Positions 1-14,000 of a stretch of 64,000 bases of DNA are shown piece by piece. The stretch covers positions 2,756,001-2,820,000 of the forward strand of contig CALSFV010000001.1 of the NCBI GenBank assembly GCA_943737045.1, given 5' to 3'. The notes beneath the pieces were generated by a model. That model was not told the origin of the DNA and did not search any database. It saw only the letters and a list, made by a program, of their open reading frames with translations. The translations under genes and the position numbers were made by a program. Each line of letters opens with the position of its first letter. Within the stretch, counting starts at the first letter, position 1. The DNA is from Parapristionchus giblindavisi. Its lineage: Eukaryota > Nematoda > Chromadorea > Rhabditida > Diplogasteridae.

Positions 1-1794
1 ATAATCTTCATTAGTTTATTCTTCAGCTGAACGTCTCTCCACTATTGAAGCTGCTCTATTGTGTCAGAAGGCAGAACATCTCTATGCGGGTATCCCTTTT
101 TTCATTAAAAAAAAGATGTTTATTTGTTGTAAACCAATCAATATTATCGGCTAAATAATATATAATTATGTTAATGAGCATTATTTAAGGTATGCCTTGT
201 GGTATCATGGATCAATTAGTCATTGCAGCAGCTAAAAATCAACGAGCATTGAAGATTGATTGCCTGTCAGTTTTAAGTTTTACATATTCTTTATAATCCA
301 ATAATTATATCATCACATAATGCGATCTCTTTATTCTTCTCATCTATTTTAATTATATATTTATCTCATTAGATGGAATAATAATGCTATGAGAGGTCTT
401 AACTAACTCATCTTTCAGTTCTCTCGAATATGAATCAATACCAATGTCAATTGCTCATGATGTCGTCTTTCTTGTCACGAATAGTGGAGTTAAGGTATAC
501 TGTATATTGATTGATTCTTCTTTCATATCTGTTCTTATACGTGGATAGGGTACATTTAGACAATTGCATGGGTGACTGTCAAATAAAATAACTTTTGGTC
601 AATGCATACGGTGATTACTCTTTTTCTATTAACAATCTACTTGACGGATTAGGCAATTAACTATGCATTGTTCCTTTGATTAGAGATTTGAAGGGTCACA
701 TACATCCTTTGGATATATCCAGTCCATGATTATTCAGAGCGATAGTATTATAGTATTTCATATGTATTTCTTCACATGTAACACTTTCATCGAAGTTTCA
801 TAATACGAAAAGAATTCGACTATAAAATTTAGAATATTACATTACTTTATGTAAACTGTAATGGGTATAAATAAAGTTTATTGTTTAATTGGCAACATGC
901 GATATTATTAAAAAAAATTTTTCAGCATGCATTAGCAACGAGTGAATATGCTAAACGAAGAAGTGATGTCGATAGAGCGGTCAAATTGTATGTTGTCTAT
1001 TATCTTTTGAAGTAGTATTCATACTACCGTATGACTGGGAGTATTGATTGAATCTTGATTCGTTGTAGGATTGGAGCTAATTCATGGAGAGATGTCAATG
1101 AGGAACTATTGAAACAACGTTCATCTAGTCTGACTGGTGAAGGAGATATGATGTTTGATCGTGCAACACATGTGGTACGGTATTTGATAATTGATTATCG
1201 ATTTATTGATTGTATTGTAGGTTGGTGAGATAGCTCGTACAGTGGAAGCAGCTAATGCATTACTTGATAATAATATTCTACTCTTTGGACGACTAATGAC
1301 AGATAGTCATGAATCACTCAAGTATATTATATTTATTATTCATTTATTGATTGACCTTCCTCGTCCCGTTTAACGTGATAAGAAGAACCCAACACCATAC
1401 CTTTCTAATAGAGGGATTAATTATTTGATTTTATTATTGTAGATATTGATTGATTCTTGAAACACACTACTTTAATATCTCTTTTCAGACGTAAATACTC
1501 GGTATCATGTGCAGAATTGGATGAACTAGTAGAGATTGCACTATCAGTTGAAGGAGTATTTGGAGCAAGAATGACTGGAGGTACGGTAGATGAACTTATA
1601 TCAGAGTATCGTGAAGTGACTTATTAATATCTTTGTCTAGGTGGATTCGGTGGATGCACTGTATCAATGGTACGTAGAGATGCAGTCGATAATCTGAAAG
1701 CTGAAATAAAGGTGAGAATTGATTTCATCATATTGATATTATATCGAAAGTCTTAAATGTAATGAATCTTAAAGTGATGATTCGAAACTAAAAA

Positions 1795-1850
<56 letters not shown>

Positions 1851-1973
1851 TTTCAGTCTCGTTATTCTGGAGATGCAACATTCCTTGAATGTGAACCAGT
1901 CGGAGGAGTTCGTGTCTTTCCCCTTGATTTCCTTGCTCCTCCTCGACCCTCATCCAATCATTCCAATCAATAA
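1..1973 (+). CDS. GALK: Galactokinase, 3' part (5' end outside window)
   Basis: Catalyses ATP-dependent phosphorylation of galactose to galactose-1-phosphate, the first committed step of the Leloir pathway in the cytosol. Nine exons can be joined in frame: 1-89, 190-265, 419-494, 926-987, 1069-1174, 1221-1321, 1489-1580, 1641-1711 and 1857-1973. The product carries the GHMP-kinase signatures: [18 protein letters not shown] over the first intron, a [14 protein letters not shown] segment, and the C-terminal glycine motif [13 protein letters not shown] over the 1580/1641 junction. PCGIMDQ resembles GALK1-type enzymes more than GALK2 (N-acetylgalactosamine kinase), where the matching stretch usually differs. 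It ends [10 protein letters not shown] and TAA. The N-terminal galactose-recognition motif lies upstream of the window. The gene converges on the SURF4 gene. Family assignment is secure; substrate preference is inferred. Confidence 0.95.
1793..1849 (+). repeat. (ATT)n trinucleotide microsatellite
   Basis: About 18 uninterrupted ATT/TAT repeats lie in the last galactokinase intron and end next to the polypyrimidine acceptor of exon 1857-1973. The tract is likely to vary in length. Confidence 0.95.
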
Positions 1974-3527
1974 TCATTTATGCAATACCATAGTTATCTT
2001 GTATTCACTTCCTCTACAGTATACCACTCTTACAGTAATCCCATCTCTCCCCCCGTGATTGTTGAATGTTTTCTCCCATCTTTTTCCCTCCCCTCCGGTA
2101 TATTGCTTTCCAATACAATTTACACTGGTATCAATCAATATACACTGACATACTCGAGATAATCACTCGTTAAATGTTAATATTTACAAAGTAGAATAGT
2201 AAATATATTATGAAGATGATAGATGTTATGACTTTATTACTGTAGTAAGTATATCTTCTATCCCTTAATCGATCGATAGATCGATATTGTCTCGCTTGTA
2301 CTATCACTTCTATTCTGCATGTTAATCAATCAATGTATCTTGTCAAGTCTGTCCCCTCCCTGCCGTAGTTCATAATCATTTGATCTTTGATCGATTCTCC
2401 TCTCAGAATACCGTAATCGTCCGACCCCCGGTAGGTACTGTAATTGTCCCATTTTCACTATTGCACATTTCGATTACCGTAAACCGTGATCCGCTTTCCT
2501 AGGCTTAGAATTTCCCAAGTGTGCTCAACAAATTAATTGCGAGAGACATCGAATAGATCCTTGTCTATTATCGATCGATTCAATAACGATCATTTTGACG
2601 ATAAATCAATCAGTTCGTCATATCATACAAGTCAATACACATAACAATTGTTAACTACTCTTTATATATTATTTCGATATATAAATTATGGGTAAAACGG
2701 ATACATTATAATTAGGATTTAGCATGGGGAAACCGTAAGATAGAAGAAGGAAGGTGATGAATGATTAGACTAGCGGTAGAGGGGGGAAGAAAGAATACGA
2801 GTATAAGGGGTAGAAAGATAATCAATAATCGAAGTAACCCTTGGGTAGGAAAGGATATAGTTGAAGGGAATTGATTAATTGATTGATTCGATTATAAAGA
2901 AAGGGAGATATGAACAACTACGAATATATATCTCAAATCTAATACAAATAGATATACACTATATTGTTCTATGTGCACAACAAAAGTACGAATGGATAAA
3001 AGTGATCCGATGGGGGTATAGAAGATAAAGAGATAGGGGATGGAAAGATACGATAGATAGCACTCATACAAAGTAATAGAAAAAAAACAATATAACTCTT
3101 CTCTTCCTAGGACTGATAACAAATACGGTAGATACGGATGAGATTACGGTAAAGACCGTATCCAATCAATCCGATCCAAATGAAATGATCTCTTTCCCAA
3201 TTATTGATTAGATAAATGCAATACAAACAAATTCCCTTTCGTGAGTGTGAATGAATGATACAATGGATACAGAGAATAAGACAAGATAGAGGATGTATGT
3301 CAAAGGGGTAGGTATAAAACGATCCAATTCATATACAATCGATCAATTAAAATAATATACATTACAAATGTTTAAAACGATAAAACTCTGCAAATCTACG
3401 GGTGTTTGGGACATGCAAGGGCAAGTGTGCATTGAACAGGGTTGGGAAAGGGGGTACGGTAGGGGGATAGTTTAGAGGGGTTACGGTATTCCAATCCATC
3501 AATAGATATATCGATTGATATGATGAT
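1974..3527. other. Intergenic region between two convergent genes
   Basis: This stretch holds the 3' flanks of galactokinase and SURF4. It contains scattered TACCGTA/TACGGTA motifs, GATCGATC runs near 2270 and 2575, and a purine-rich plus strand from about 2690 to 3340. The open frames here are short, of biased composition, and have no splice structure. I see no gene. Confidence 0.6.
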
Positions 3528-5604
<2,077 letters not shown>

Positions 5605-5997
5605 CGCTGATGGGGAACAACCACCTACAATCAATCAATAATTGATTAGATAAACAGATTAATCAATCAATTAATCGATAATGAAACACGTGTGATAAAG
5701 AGGACACGTCACTTAAAGCCTCTGAGGGATGAAAGAAGAGAATAGAAGAGAAGAGAAGTTAGAGAAAGATAAGGAGAAATGATAGAGAAAGAGGAAGTAA
5801 GAGAAGAGATAGAATGATAGGTGAGGAATGAGAATGAGAGGAAGAGAGGAGGGAATAGGTCGAGAAAGAGAATGAGTGTAATGTACCCTCTATCAACTAT
5901 ATAGTTTATAAATTGCACATGCGACATAATACATCAATGGGAGTAATTTACCCATCCCTCTTAATAATCTATCCCACCTTTCCCCAAATTACATGAG
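5605..5997. other. Upstream region of SURF4, purine-rich tract
   Basis: From 5700 to 5880 the plus strand is almost all purine (GAGAGAAG-type). Open frames read across it are low-complexity Ser/Leu/Phe and are not credible. The region may include the SURF4 promoter, but I see no recognisable element. Confidence 0.5.
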
Positions 5998-6334
5998 TAA
6001 TGGCTCTTTAAATACAGTAGAAACTCGGAACCGGCGAGTTTCCAAGCTTTAAAAAAACATACGGAAACTCGAAATATGAATGCGCCGGCGTGAATAAGGT
6101 TCGGAACTTGAAATTCCAACTGCTAATTTTTTGTAAGCGAAACAAATCCGAAATTTCTTTTTTCTATCAAGTTCTCTTCAGAACTCGGAAACTCGCAGAC
6201 AAAAGTGCAAATTTGAGCTCCGCACCTTATTCGTGCCCGCGAATTCAAATTTCGAGTTTCCGTGTACTTTTTAAAGATAGGAAACTCGCCGACTTTCCAA
6301 TCGAGTTTCTAATCTTTTTTTTAAAGAGCCATTA
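5998..6334. mobile_element. 337-bp foldback element, TA-flanked
   Basis: The ends are exact reverse complements: TAATGGCTCTTTAAA at 5998-6012 and TTTAAAGAGCCATTA at 6320-6334. If the outer TA is the target duplication, the repeat proper begins ATGGCTC, as in non-autonomous Tc1/mariner-type elements. The inside is rich in GGAAACTCG/CGAGTTTCC words facing both ways, so most of the element can fold on itself. It has no transposase. Confidence 0.8.
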
Positions 6335-8766
6335 ATGAAAAAAGAGAAGATATCAAGAGAACTGAAAAGAGCAGCTGAATCCATGTCTGTCTCTCAATCT
6401 ACCTCTCCCTTTTCCTCTTCCCCTTCTCCCTCTCCCTCTCCCTCTTCCTCATCCTCCTCTTCCTCTTCCTCTTCTACTTTCAATCACTCTTGCCATTCTC
6501 TATCTCTCACTTTCTCTTCTCTTTCCTCTCTCTTCTCACTATCCGTCCTTCAAACTGCAAAACCAACACTACACAAAGGAATTGAATAGAAAAAAGAGAA
6601 GAGGCATACGGAAGAATATCATCATACTCAAGAGGAAGTGAGGACTTGTAATCGATATACAACACCAAGACTTACGATGGATAGTGGATAGACTTACGAT
6701 TTATAGATGAGGAAGTATAAAATAGATAAGAGATCTCGAGGTTTTAGAATGAGTGACAATAAACTATGGCATACCCCGTGCTAATTTGACTCTCCCTATC
6801 ATCTGATATAACTAATATAGGATTGTTTACTTCATTTACCAGCAGTCGCTTCAGTATTCACAATAGAAACATAGCAAATCGTCTTATTTCTTCTCTATTC
6901 TAATATAATAGAGATAGCTTCAGTTTTCAGAATCACAAAAGATTTAAGCAAATTAAATTCAAGAGAATTCGAAATTTTGAAGAAACAAAAATGATTTCGA
7001 ATTTCCAGAAATGCAAATCAGTTATTTTGAAAATGCAAAAAAATGTGCGGCAATTTGCATCTTTTTGCCGTCCGCGAATGAAAGTTTGAGATATATGGAA
7101 TCATCTAAACTATGCAAGAGAAATCTAATTAATTTTCCAATTCCAGTTGAGATTTAAAATTAATTGATCATAATTTCTAGATACTATTTTCGTTGTACCC
7201 AATTCTAGAGGATCGTGCAAGCAGTTTTTAAATGATATGAAAGGGATAAACGTCATATAGCATATGAATGAGGTGATACTCGTACATACGTTATCAGACA
7301 ATGTAGTATTGATTAGAAATAATGAGGATTATGGTCCAGACTAAAAATAGAACAATCTAACTGGAAAACTAGTAATGAGTGTTTAACAATAGGTATGGAT
7401 CAAAACATTTGAGAGGAGAGAAAAGAGTAAATAATCACTGTTGTTGAACCATGGCTGATCTTCAAGACGAGAACTTCTCTTATTGATAATATTCATGACG
7501 ACCGTTCACGATGAAGAAAGAATGATAGAATGAAAGAATAAAAGAGTAGAATAGATTGTTGAATAGTATGAAGAGTAGAATGGAGAATGGATAATGTAAT
7601 GATCGAATTCTCTCGATCGTTTTTCATCGTCACAATGAATACTAGCTAGAGGGGAAGAGAGGAACAAAGGGCGTATGCCATTGTATCAAAGGTTGAGTCA
7701 AGAGACACAGAGTATAAGAAGTTATTCGAGAGAAGAAGAAGATCAAGATCTCTCACATTATTAGACGAACAAAAAGCATACGGAAGATGATACAAGAAGA
7801 GAGGCGTACAATAGTCTTTTCTTATCAATTGTAAATAGTAAATGAAATACAAAGTATGATATACCAAATAAGGATTCAGAATCAATCAATGATAACCATA
7901 TAGAGAACAATTAGAATGAAGATAGTCGAATGAGTCGACTGAATCGGGAAACTAATTCTAATGTACTACATGTTGAAGAAGGCAATTGAATGGCACCAGA
8001 AACGACAACGCAACGCGACCGCGACGCGCGCGCTGATGTGTTCGGAAGAATGAAGACAGCGTAGAGAGCTGCAAGAGTGTGGGAGTGAAATGTGGGAGCA
8101 TGAACAAAACGACGTCATGCCTTCTATAATTAGGATAGAAACCAAAAAAAAACGTAGTCAAGGGAGTGATAGAGGAAGAGTGGACGCATTCAGTGCTCTT
8201 TTCTCTGTTTGAGGGTGCGTTCTGCGCAATGTTTGAGAAGAAGAAGAGAGGAGGTCACTCTCTTTCTCTCTCCCTCTTTCGCGCACTATAGTGCACATTG
8301 ACTGTCTGTAGAAGAGAACGAATCGTTCTATGTAAGAAGCTGTATGAGAAAGGAGAATTATGTATACGAAACGCAGAAATGAAGAGGTTAGAGGGGATAG
8401 ATCGATGATCCAGATGTGGAATAGTTGGTATATGATGGATAGATGTGATGATGAGAATAGAATAACAATGAATAAACACAATAAAGGAAGAAACGAGAAA
8501 GCAACTGAAAAATGATGAGAAATACACTAGCGCAAAGTTTGAAACAAAATAATTACAGTATAAATTGGTACTTGAAAATTTCGCGCGCAATCAAGTTACA
8601 GTAATATTTTTTCTATCGGGTTTTCATTATATTTTCAACGTTTAAAAAATCCCTTATTTATTTAGTTCTAATCATTTACATGCAATAATTTACTTTCATA
8701 ATGTCTTCATAACAGAACACAGCAATCTGATGGACTCATTAGAGTACATCACCTTTCCACACAACA
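6335..8766. other. Region with no confident gene
   Basis: A short CTTCCC/CTCTCC tract lies at 6405-6480. The rest is AT-rich with purine-biased stretches. A GC-rich patch at 8008-8030 (CGCGACCGCGACGCGCGCG) and a perfect palindrome GCGCACTATAGTGCAC/GTGC near 8280-8296 stand out and could belong to a promoter or a small element. The open frames of up to 111 codons on the minus strand at 8158-8590 look like products of biased composition. Confidence 0.5.
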
Positions 8767-9145
8767 ATGGAAATCAGATAAATTTCAAAAATGAAAACCA
8801 AGACATCCTGACTAGTCTGGAAGATTTAAATTTCGTTTTTTTCCTCGATTTTTCAAGTTCTCTAGAATGAACAATGCTTCGTTAAATCCCCCGTCCCTCG
8901 TTTAATACCATTTCACCTTCAGATATCCAAAAGCTGACATAATTCGAGTATACACAGTCTATTGATACACTCCTTAGATATTTTCATGTATTGAAGTCCT
9001 TATGCTTAATTGAAAATTGATGATAAATCAGAACTATAAAAATGCGATGTAAATACATTGAGCTGAAGATGAAAAACGAAATTAAAATCTTCCAGAATAG
9101 TCAGGTTGTCTTAATTACCAAACGACGCTGCTATTTCCATTTAAA
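8767..9145. mobile_element. Inverted-repeat element of about 380 bp
   Basis: The left arm near 8767-8842 (AATGGAAAT, then CTGGAAGATTTAAATTTCG) is matched in reverse complement by the right arm near 9069-9143 (CGAAATTAAAATCTTCCAG, then ATTTCCATT). Arms are about 75 bp with several mismatches, so the copy is old. The middle is AT-rich and non-coding. I could not define a target duplication. Confidence 0.65.
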
Positions 9146-9321
9146 AAAAAAACTGAATTTCAATTTTCCGAAGTTTCATTAAAATGGTATATGGTATAAT
9201 TATGAGTGTAATAGATCATATGATCGTCTTTCTGGAAGTACACTTCAATTATAATAATAACCTTGCTGGATGAGGTATATCATGTAGATCTTTCATCACT
9301 TCCTTCTATTATACCTTATGT

Positions 9322-10005
9322 CTCTCTCCCTCCCCCTCTCCCTCTCCCTCTCCCTCTCTCTCCCTCTCTCTCCCTCTCTCTCCCTCTCTCTCCCTCTCTC
9401 TCTACCTCTCCCCTCAGGATATCATACATACACCTTCTCTTTCTTCCCTCTATTATCTTCCTTTTCTATTCGTACTACTACTATGTAGCAGTCTTCTTCA
9501 CAGAACTCGAAGTAGTTGCTATGCAGTCATAATCCCATTCCTTCTCTATCATATATACGCAACTTCATTCCATTCCTCCCTTTTGCTTTATTGATTTTCT
9601 CAGATATACGATAGATACATAAATATTCTATAATATGTATATTACATTTCTTCCCTAATAGTACAATCTGTATAGATATTTCATATACTTCCGGTCACTT
9701 TTCATTCTTCATTCATTCCTCTTCACTTACTCCAATTGTATACTATTGAACATTTCCGTTTATTTGAATCGAAAGAACGATGAAGCCAAAGTAGGAATTA
9801 GACCAGAGAAGGAGGTGGAGGGGGATGGAGAGGGAGAGGGAGAGAAGGGAGGAGGAGAAGGAGGAGGAGAAGGAGAGGGAGGGGTGAGGAGGGACGGGAG
9901 AGATGGAGATGGAGAGGGAGAGAATGGGAGGTGGAGGAGGAGGAGGAGAAGGAGAGGGAGGGGTGAGGAGGGACGGGAGAGATGGAGAGGGAGAGTGGGG
10001 ATGAA
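9322..10005. repeat. Cluster of (CCCTCT)n and (GGGAGA)n repeats
   Basis: The top strand is C-rich at 9322-9408 (TCCCTCTC units) and G-rich at 9813-9990 (GGAGAGGGA units with GGAGGAGGAGA interruptions). Further tracts lie at 10743-10800 (C-rich), 11430-11545 and 11815-11890 (G-rich) and 12027-12095 (C-rich). Open frames here translate to Ser/Leu/Pro or Glu/Gly/Arg runs and are rejected as genes. Confidence 0.9.
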
Positions 10006-11012
10006 AGCGGGAGGAATTGCATCATTTTATGAGTTAATTGTTATAATAGTTCATCATAATCTACAAAATATATTAATTTATAAAACCATATCCATGGATA
10101 TAATATGACTCCCATTTTCACAGTGCGATTCTGCTGTACATACTGTACATATATGTACTCATATCTCATATCCATATAGATATTGAATCATGTTCAGAGT
10201 CATCATATTTTACAAATGAAACATTACTAAAATTTCTTGAAATATTATGATTTGATTTCTTTTCAAGTCAAAGCTATTCGGAACAATCCAATTCATGGAT
10301 AATTTGGATACAATATCGATTGGGAGTGTCAAAAATAGATCAACACCAAAATTCCCCTCTATGTTTCGTTGTTGTCATATTCTAAGTGAGACAACACTAT
10401 GAGAACCGTAGTTAGGGTAAAAGAAAAGGAATTCTTAGCCTATAGTAGATACGATACTTCTATTCCATTAGAAACTACTTCATCATCAATCAATGATATA
10501 CACTCAACAAGGTTATTTAGTCTTTCTTTATATTTCCCTCTTTTAGATTACTGTAGAATTCTGTATAAAAAGATTTTATTCTGCAATGTTAATAAAGATA
10601 TTGTTATCATGATTTATTCTACAGGAAATATATAAAATATTTATATCTTTCCTTCATCATATCAAAGATATATATTATCGTGTTTATTCAATCTGTGAGA
10701 TATCAAATATATTTCAACTTTATTTCTATATCATATCATATCACTCCCTCTCCCTCTCCCTCCTCTTATTCTCCCTCTCCTTATTCTCCCTCTCCCCTCC
10801 ATTCATATTCTCTCTTTCTCATTTTCTTAATCCGTTTCCCCTAACAACCTCTCACTCTTATATACAGTCTCCCTTCTCATCCCCTCATTTTTGCAGTAAG
10901 ACTTATCTCTCTACGTTTATTGATCTTTGATCTTTCAGACGAGGATCGAAATCTTCTTCGTAACTTTGGATTCAGTCTTCGTCGTAAAGATAAACTATTT
11001 CTTCCTCCATGG

Positions 11013-14000
11013 ATGGGTTGTGCTCCATCCAATCAAATGTATACATCTTTGATCTTTCATCTTTCATCTTTCATCTTTAATCGTTGATCTTTGTTTTCTA
11101 ATTTTCAACTAGTATCTAAACCAAAATTCTCGTTAGTATAACAGACTGGAACTACCGTTGTGGGATTGAACGTCTTGAAGCTAGGAAAGTATTTTCCTTT
11201 CCAAATTCATTGAAAACCCAACAAAAAAGAGCTGGGAAAAGCCATTGATGGAGGACTGACCATGATATTATCCATGAATGGTCAGAGTATCTATGTTGAT
11301 TTCAGTAACGAAGTTCATTCTATTCCTCAATCAAATCTGAATAACGAAAAGAGTGAAGAAATAGAAGAAAAGAATGAAGAAGATGAAGATAATGGAAAGG
11401 TTCGTTGAGGATATCAAGAGGAATGAAGGAGGAGGGAGAGGGAGAGGGAGAGGGAGAGGGAGAGGGAGAGGGAGAGAGATTAGAGGGGGAGAGAGAGATT
11501 AGAGGGGGAGAGGGAGAGGGAGAAGGGAAAGTGAGAGAGAGGGAGAGAATAGCTAATGACTCCTCTTGTTCATCATCCTTAGATTATCTCTCCATATCAT
11601 ATAAATGATCGACATGAGTGATATAAAGAAAGAGATAGATTAAGGAGATTTAGAGACCCACTTTATTTAAATTATATGAATTAATTATAGTAAGATGTCA
11701 TTATATCAATCAGTTAATGTTCATATTTATGGTTTCTCACGAAGTCATTCAAATGAAAGTGTATATAGTTGTGCTTATGTATCCTATAGAAACTGCACGG
11801 ATGAAGATGGAGGGAGGAGAGAGACGAAGGGAGGAGGGGAGGGGAGAGGGAGAGGGAGAGGTAGAAGGAGGAGAAGGAGAGGGAGAGATGAGGAAGAAAA
11901 AGTAGAGATAGAGACTTATTCTCTATCTTTAGATATTCTTTCGTTCTTCTCAATTATCTTTTTGTTTTTCCACTATACATATCTATAATCTATTCGATTC
12001 TATTCTACAACTAAAACTCTAAGCCTTCTCTCCCTCTCCCTCTCTCTCCCTCTTCCCCTCCCTCTCCCTCTCTCTCCCTCTTCCCCTCCCTCTTCCTGTC
12101 CTCATCTCTTCATTGTACAGATTGAATCATCATCAAAGGAGTCTTCTCCTCTTCATCATTTATCTTCATCTAAAGTAGATCATTCAAGGTATTCATTACC
12201 TCTATTCACAATCATTGACTACGTGAGACTATACGTCATACTCTCAATATTTATCACAACTATTATGAGTGAATCTGTTAAGATGAATGATATTCACTAT
12301 CTATACATTATTTATTTGTATTGATTGAATAATATTAATTCAGAGTATCGAATCGAAGTGATTCGATTCAATCAAATATTTCTATTACGGTACCATATCT
12401 GATGGATAATCGACCTCCTTCTTCATCTAGCAAGTAATCATTCATTATTTTAAGAAAAGCATAGCCTAAATAGTATATATTCAGTAGTAAAAGTAAGTGC
12501 ATTCTCCTCTATTCATTCTTTCACTACAATTGTATACCTTTTCTCATTTCTTCTCTATACAAAATCATTCTGAATGGGAATAAAATGTTTCCACGTAGTA
12601 CACATTTCTTTGAGTACTTAGAGGGTACTTTAGACAAAACCATATGTCTCATATGCATTTAATACGGTATATATATTTGAAAGTCATTATACTTATTCTT
12701 ATTCTTTATTTCCATGAGTACAATACTTCCATATTATAGATACTTCTATGTGTATATTTTTTTAAATAATTTGTTTTACCTTTATCAAGCCCTAGACCAC
12801 TGGAAATGTTTGCCACAAAATTACTGATTCTTCTGGGCGTGCTGAGGTCAAATGCAAGAGGCACTTTTATCTTGAATAATCTTTCTTCGTTCATCTTTTT
12901 CTAACAAAGGGATGCTCCCAACTTGTCCTGGCCATATGAGATGGCAATAGCTTGACTAGAATCAGTTTTCGATGCTTATTACGAATCCGTATTCAGAAAA
13001 TGCCTAATCGACCTCTGTTTCGAGAAAATCGGTATTGAAATTTGGCTTATTAATTCGAAAGTTTTCCTCACAAACTATCTGGATTGCATCAGAAATTTCC
13101 GGCGTTGGAAGGTACTGCGAATGCTTATACATGAGTTCACCAGCCCACCCGGATGGTTTGCGCAGGAAACCATACGAATTTCTGAACCAAAATATCGATT
13201 TCCTCGAAACTCAGGTCGATTAGGCACTTTCTGAAAACTGATTCGTAATCAGCATCGAAAACTGATCCTAGGCATGCTCACGGCGGTTCAATGAAGAGAA
13301 ATCCCTACATTTAACTTTGGCTTGAAAGCTCTTGCATTACGAAAAATCGGCAAAGTTGATTTGCACTGGGCGGGATTCGAACCTACGAGGTTCGAATAGA
13401 TAAACAAAAGCTCTATCCACTAAGCCATATCGGCATGTCTCGCGAATCGTAAAACTCGATGATAGGTATAGTCAGAAGCGAGCGCCCAGATATACCGTAG
13501 TCAACTTTCGCGCTGGGAGAACCTAGATGCTCTAGTGCTTATCATCACTCAGTTTGCGATACTTTCTTTCTCCGGCAAGAGCTTCTTAGTTACTATCATT
13601 GAGCCGCCGTGATGCTATTGCCATCTCTTATGGCCAGGATAAGTTGGGAGTATCCCCTTGTAAGTAACTATTAAAGACGTTCTTTAGTATCAAAGCCGCT
13701 ATACTTGAAACTTTTGAATAGTGAATCACGAAAAAAACAATCCAGAAGAATAGATAGAAATGACACACGAAGTCCTTACTCAATACTTCGTCAACAATTG
13801 CTTGATGGGTTTATTGGATGATATTAAAGAATAACTTAAATAAATGATGTGAATATAATTGGGGTCGTGGAACACAGATTGAGACTTAGTCATAGAAGTA
13901 TATAGATGAATCTCCTTTCAATTCCTCTTAGCAACGAAAGAAGTCAAAAGGAAAGAAACATTAAATAGTGACTAACACATCTCCAACATTCTATTACTTT

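Noticed and set aside
1753..1977. Minus-strand frame with a poly-Ile run
   Set aside because: Antisense of the ATT microsatellite and last exon of galactokinase.
8158..8590. Overlapping minus-strand frames of 107 and 111 codons
   Set aside because: Ser/Phe/Leu-rich readings of a purine-biased strand with no acceptors or donors and no recognisable motif.
9746..10108. 120-codon Glu/Gly/Arg frame over the GGGAGA repeats
   Set aside because: The frame exists only because the hexamer repeat lacks stops. The opposite strand is also open. No splice sites or family resemblance.
11405..11988. Glu/Gly- and Arg-rich frames over the repeat in a TTLL11 intron
   Set aside because: Repeat translation inside an intron of a well-supported gene. 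The phase-consistent TTLL11 exons skip it.
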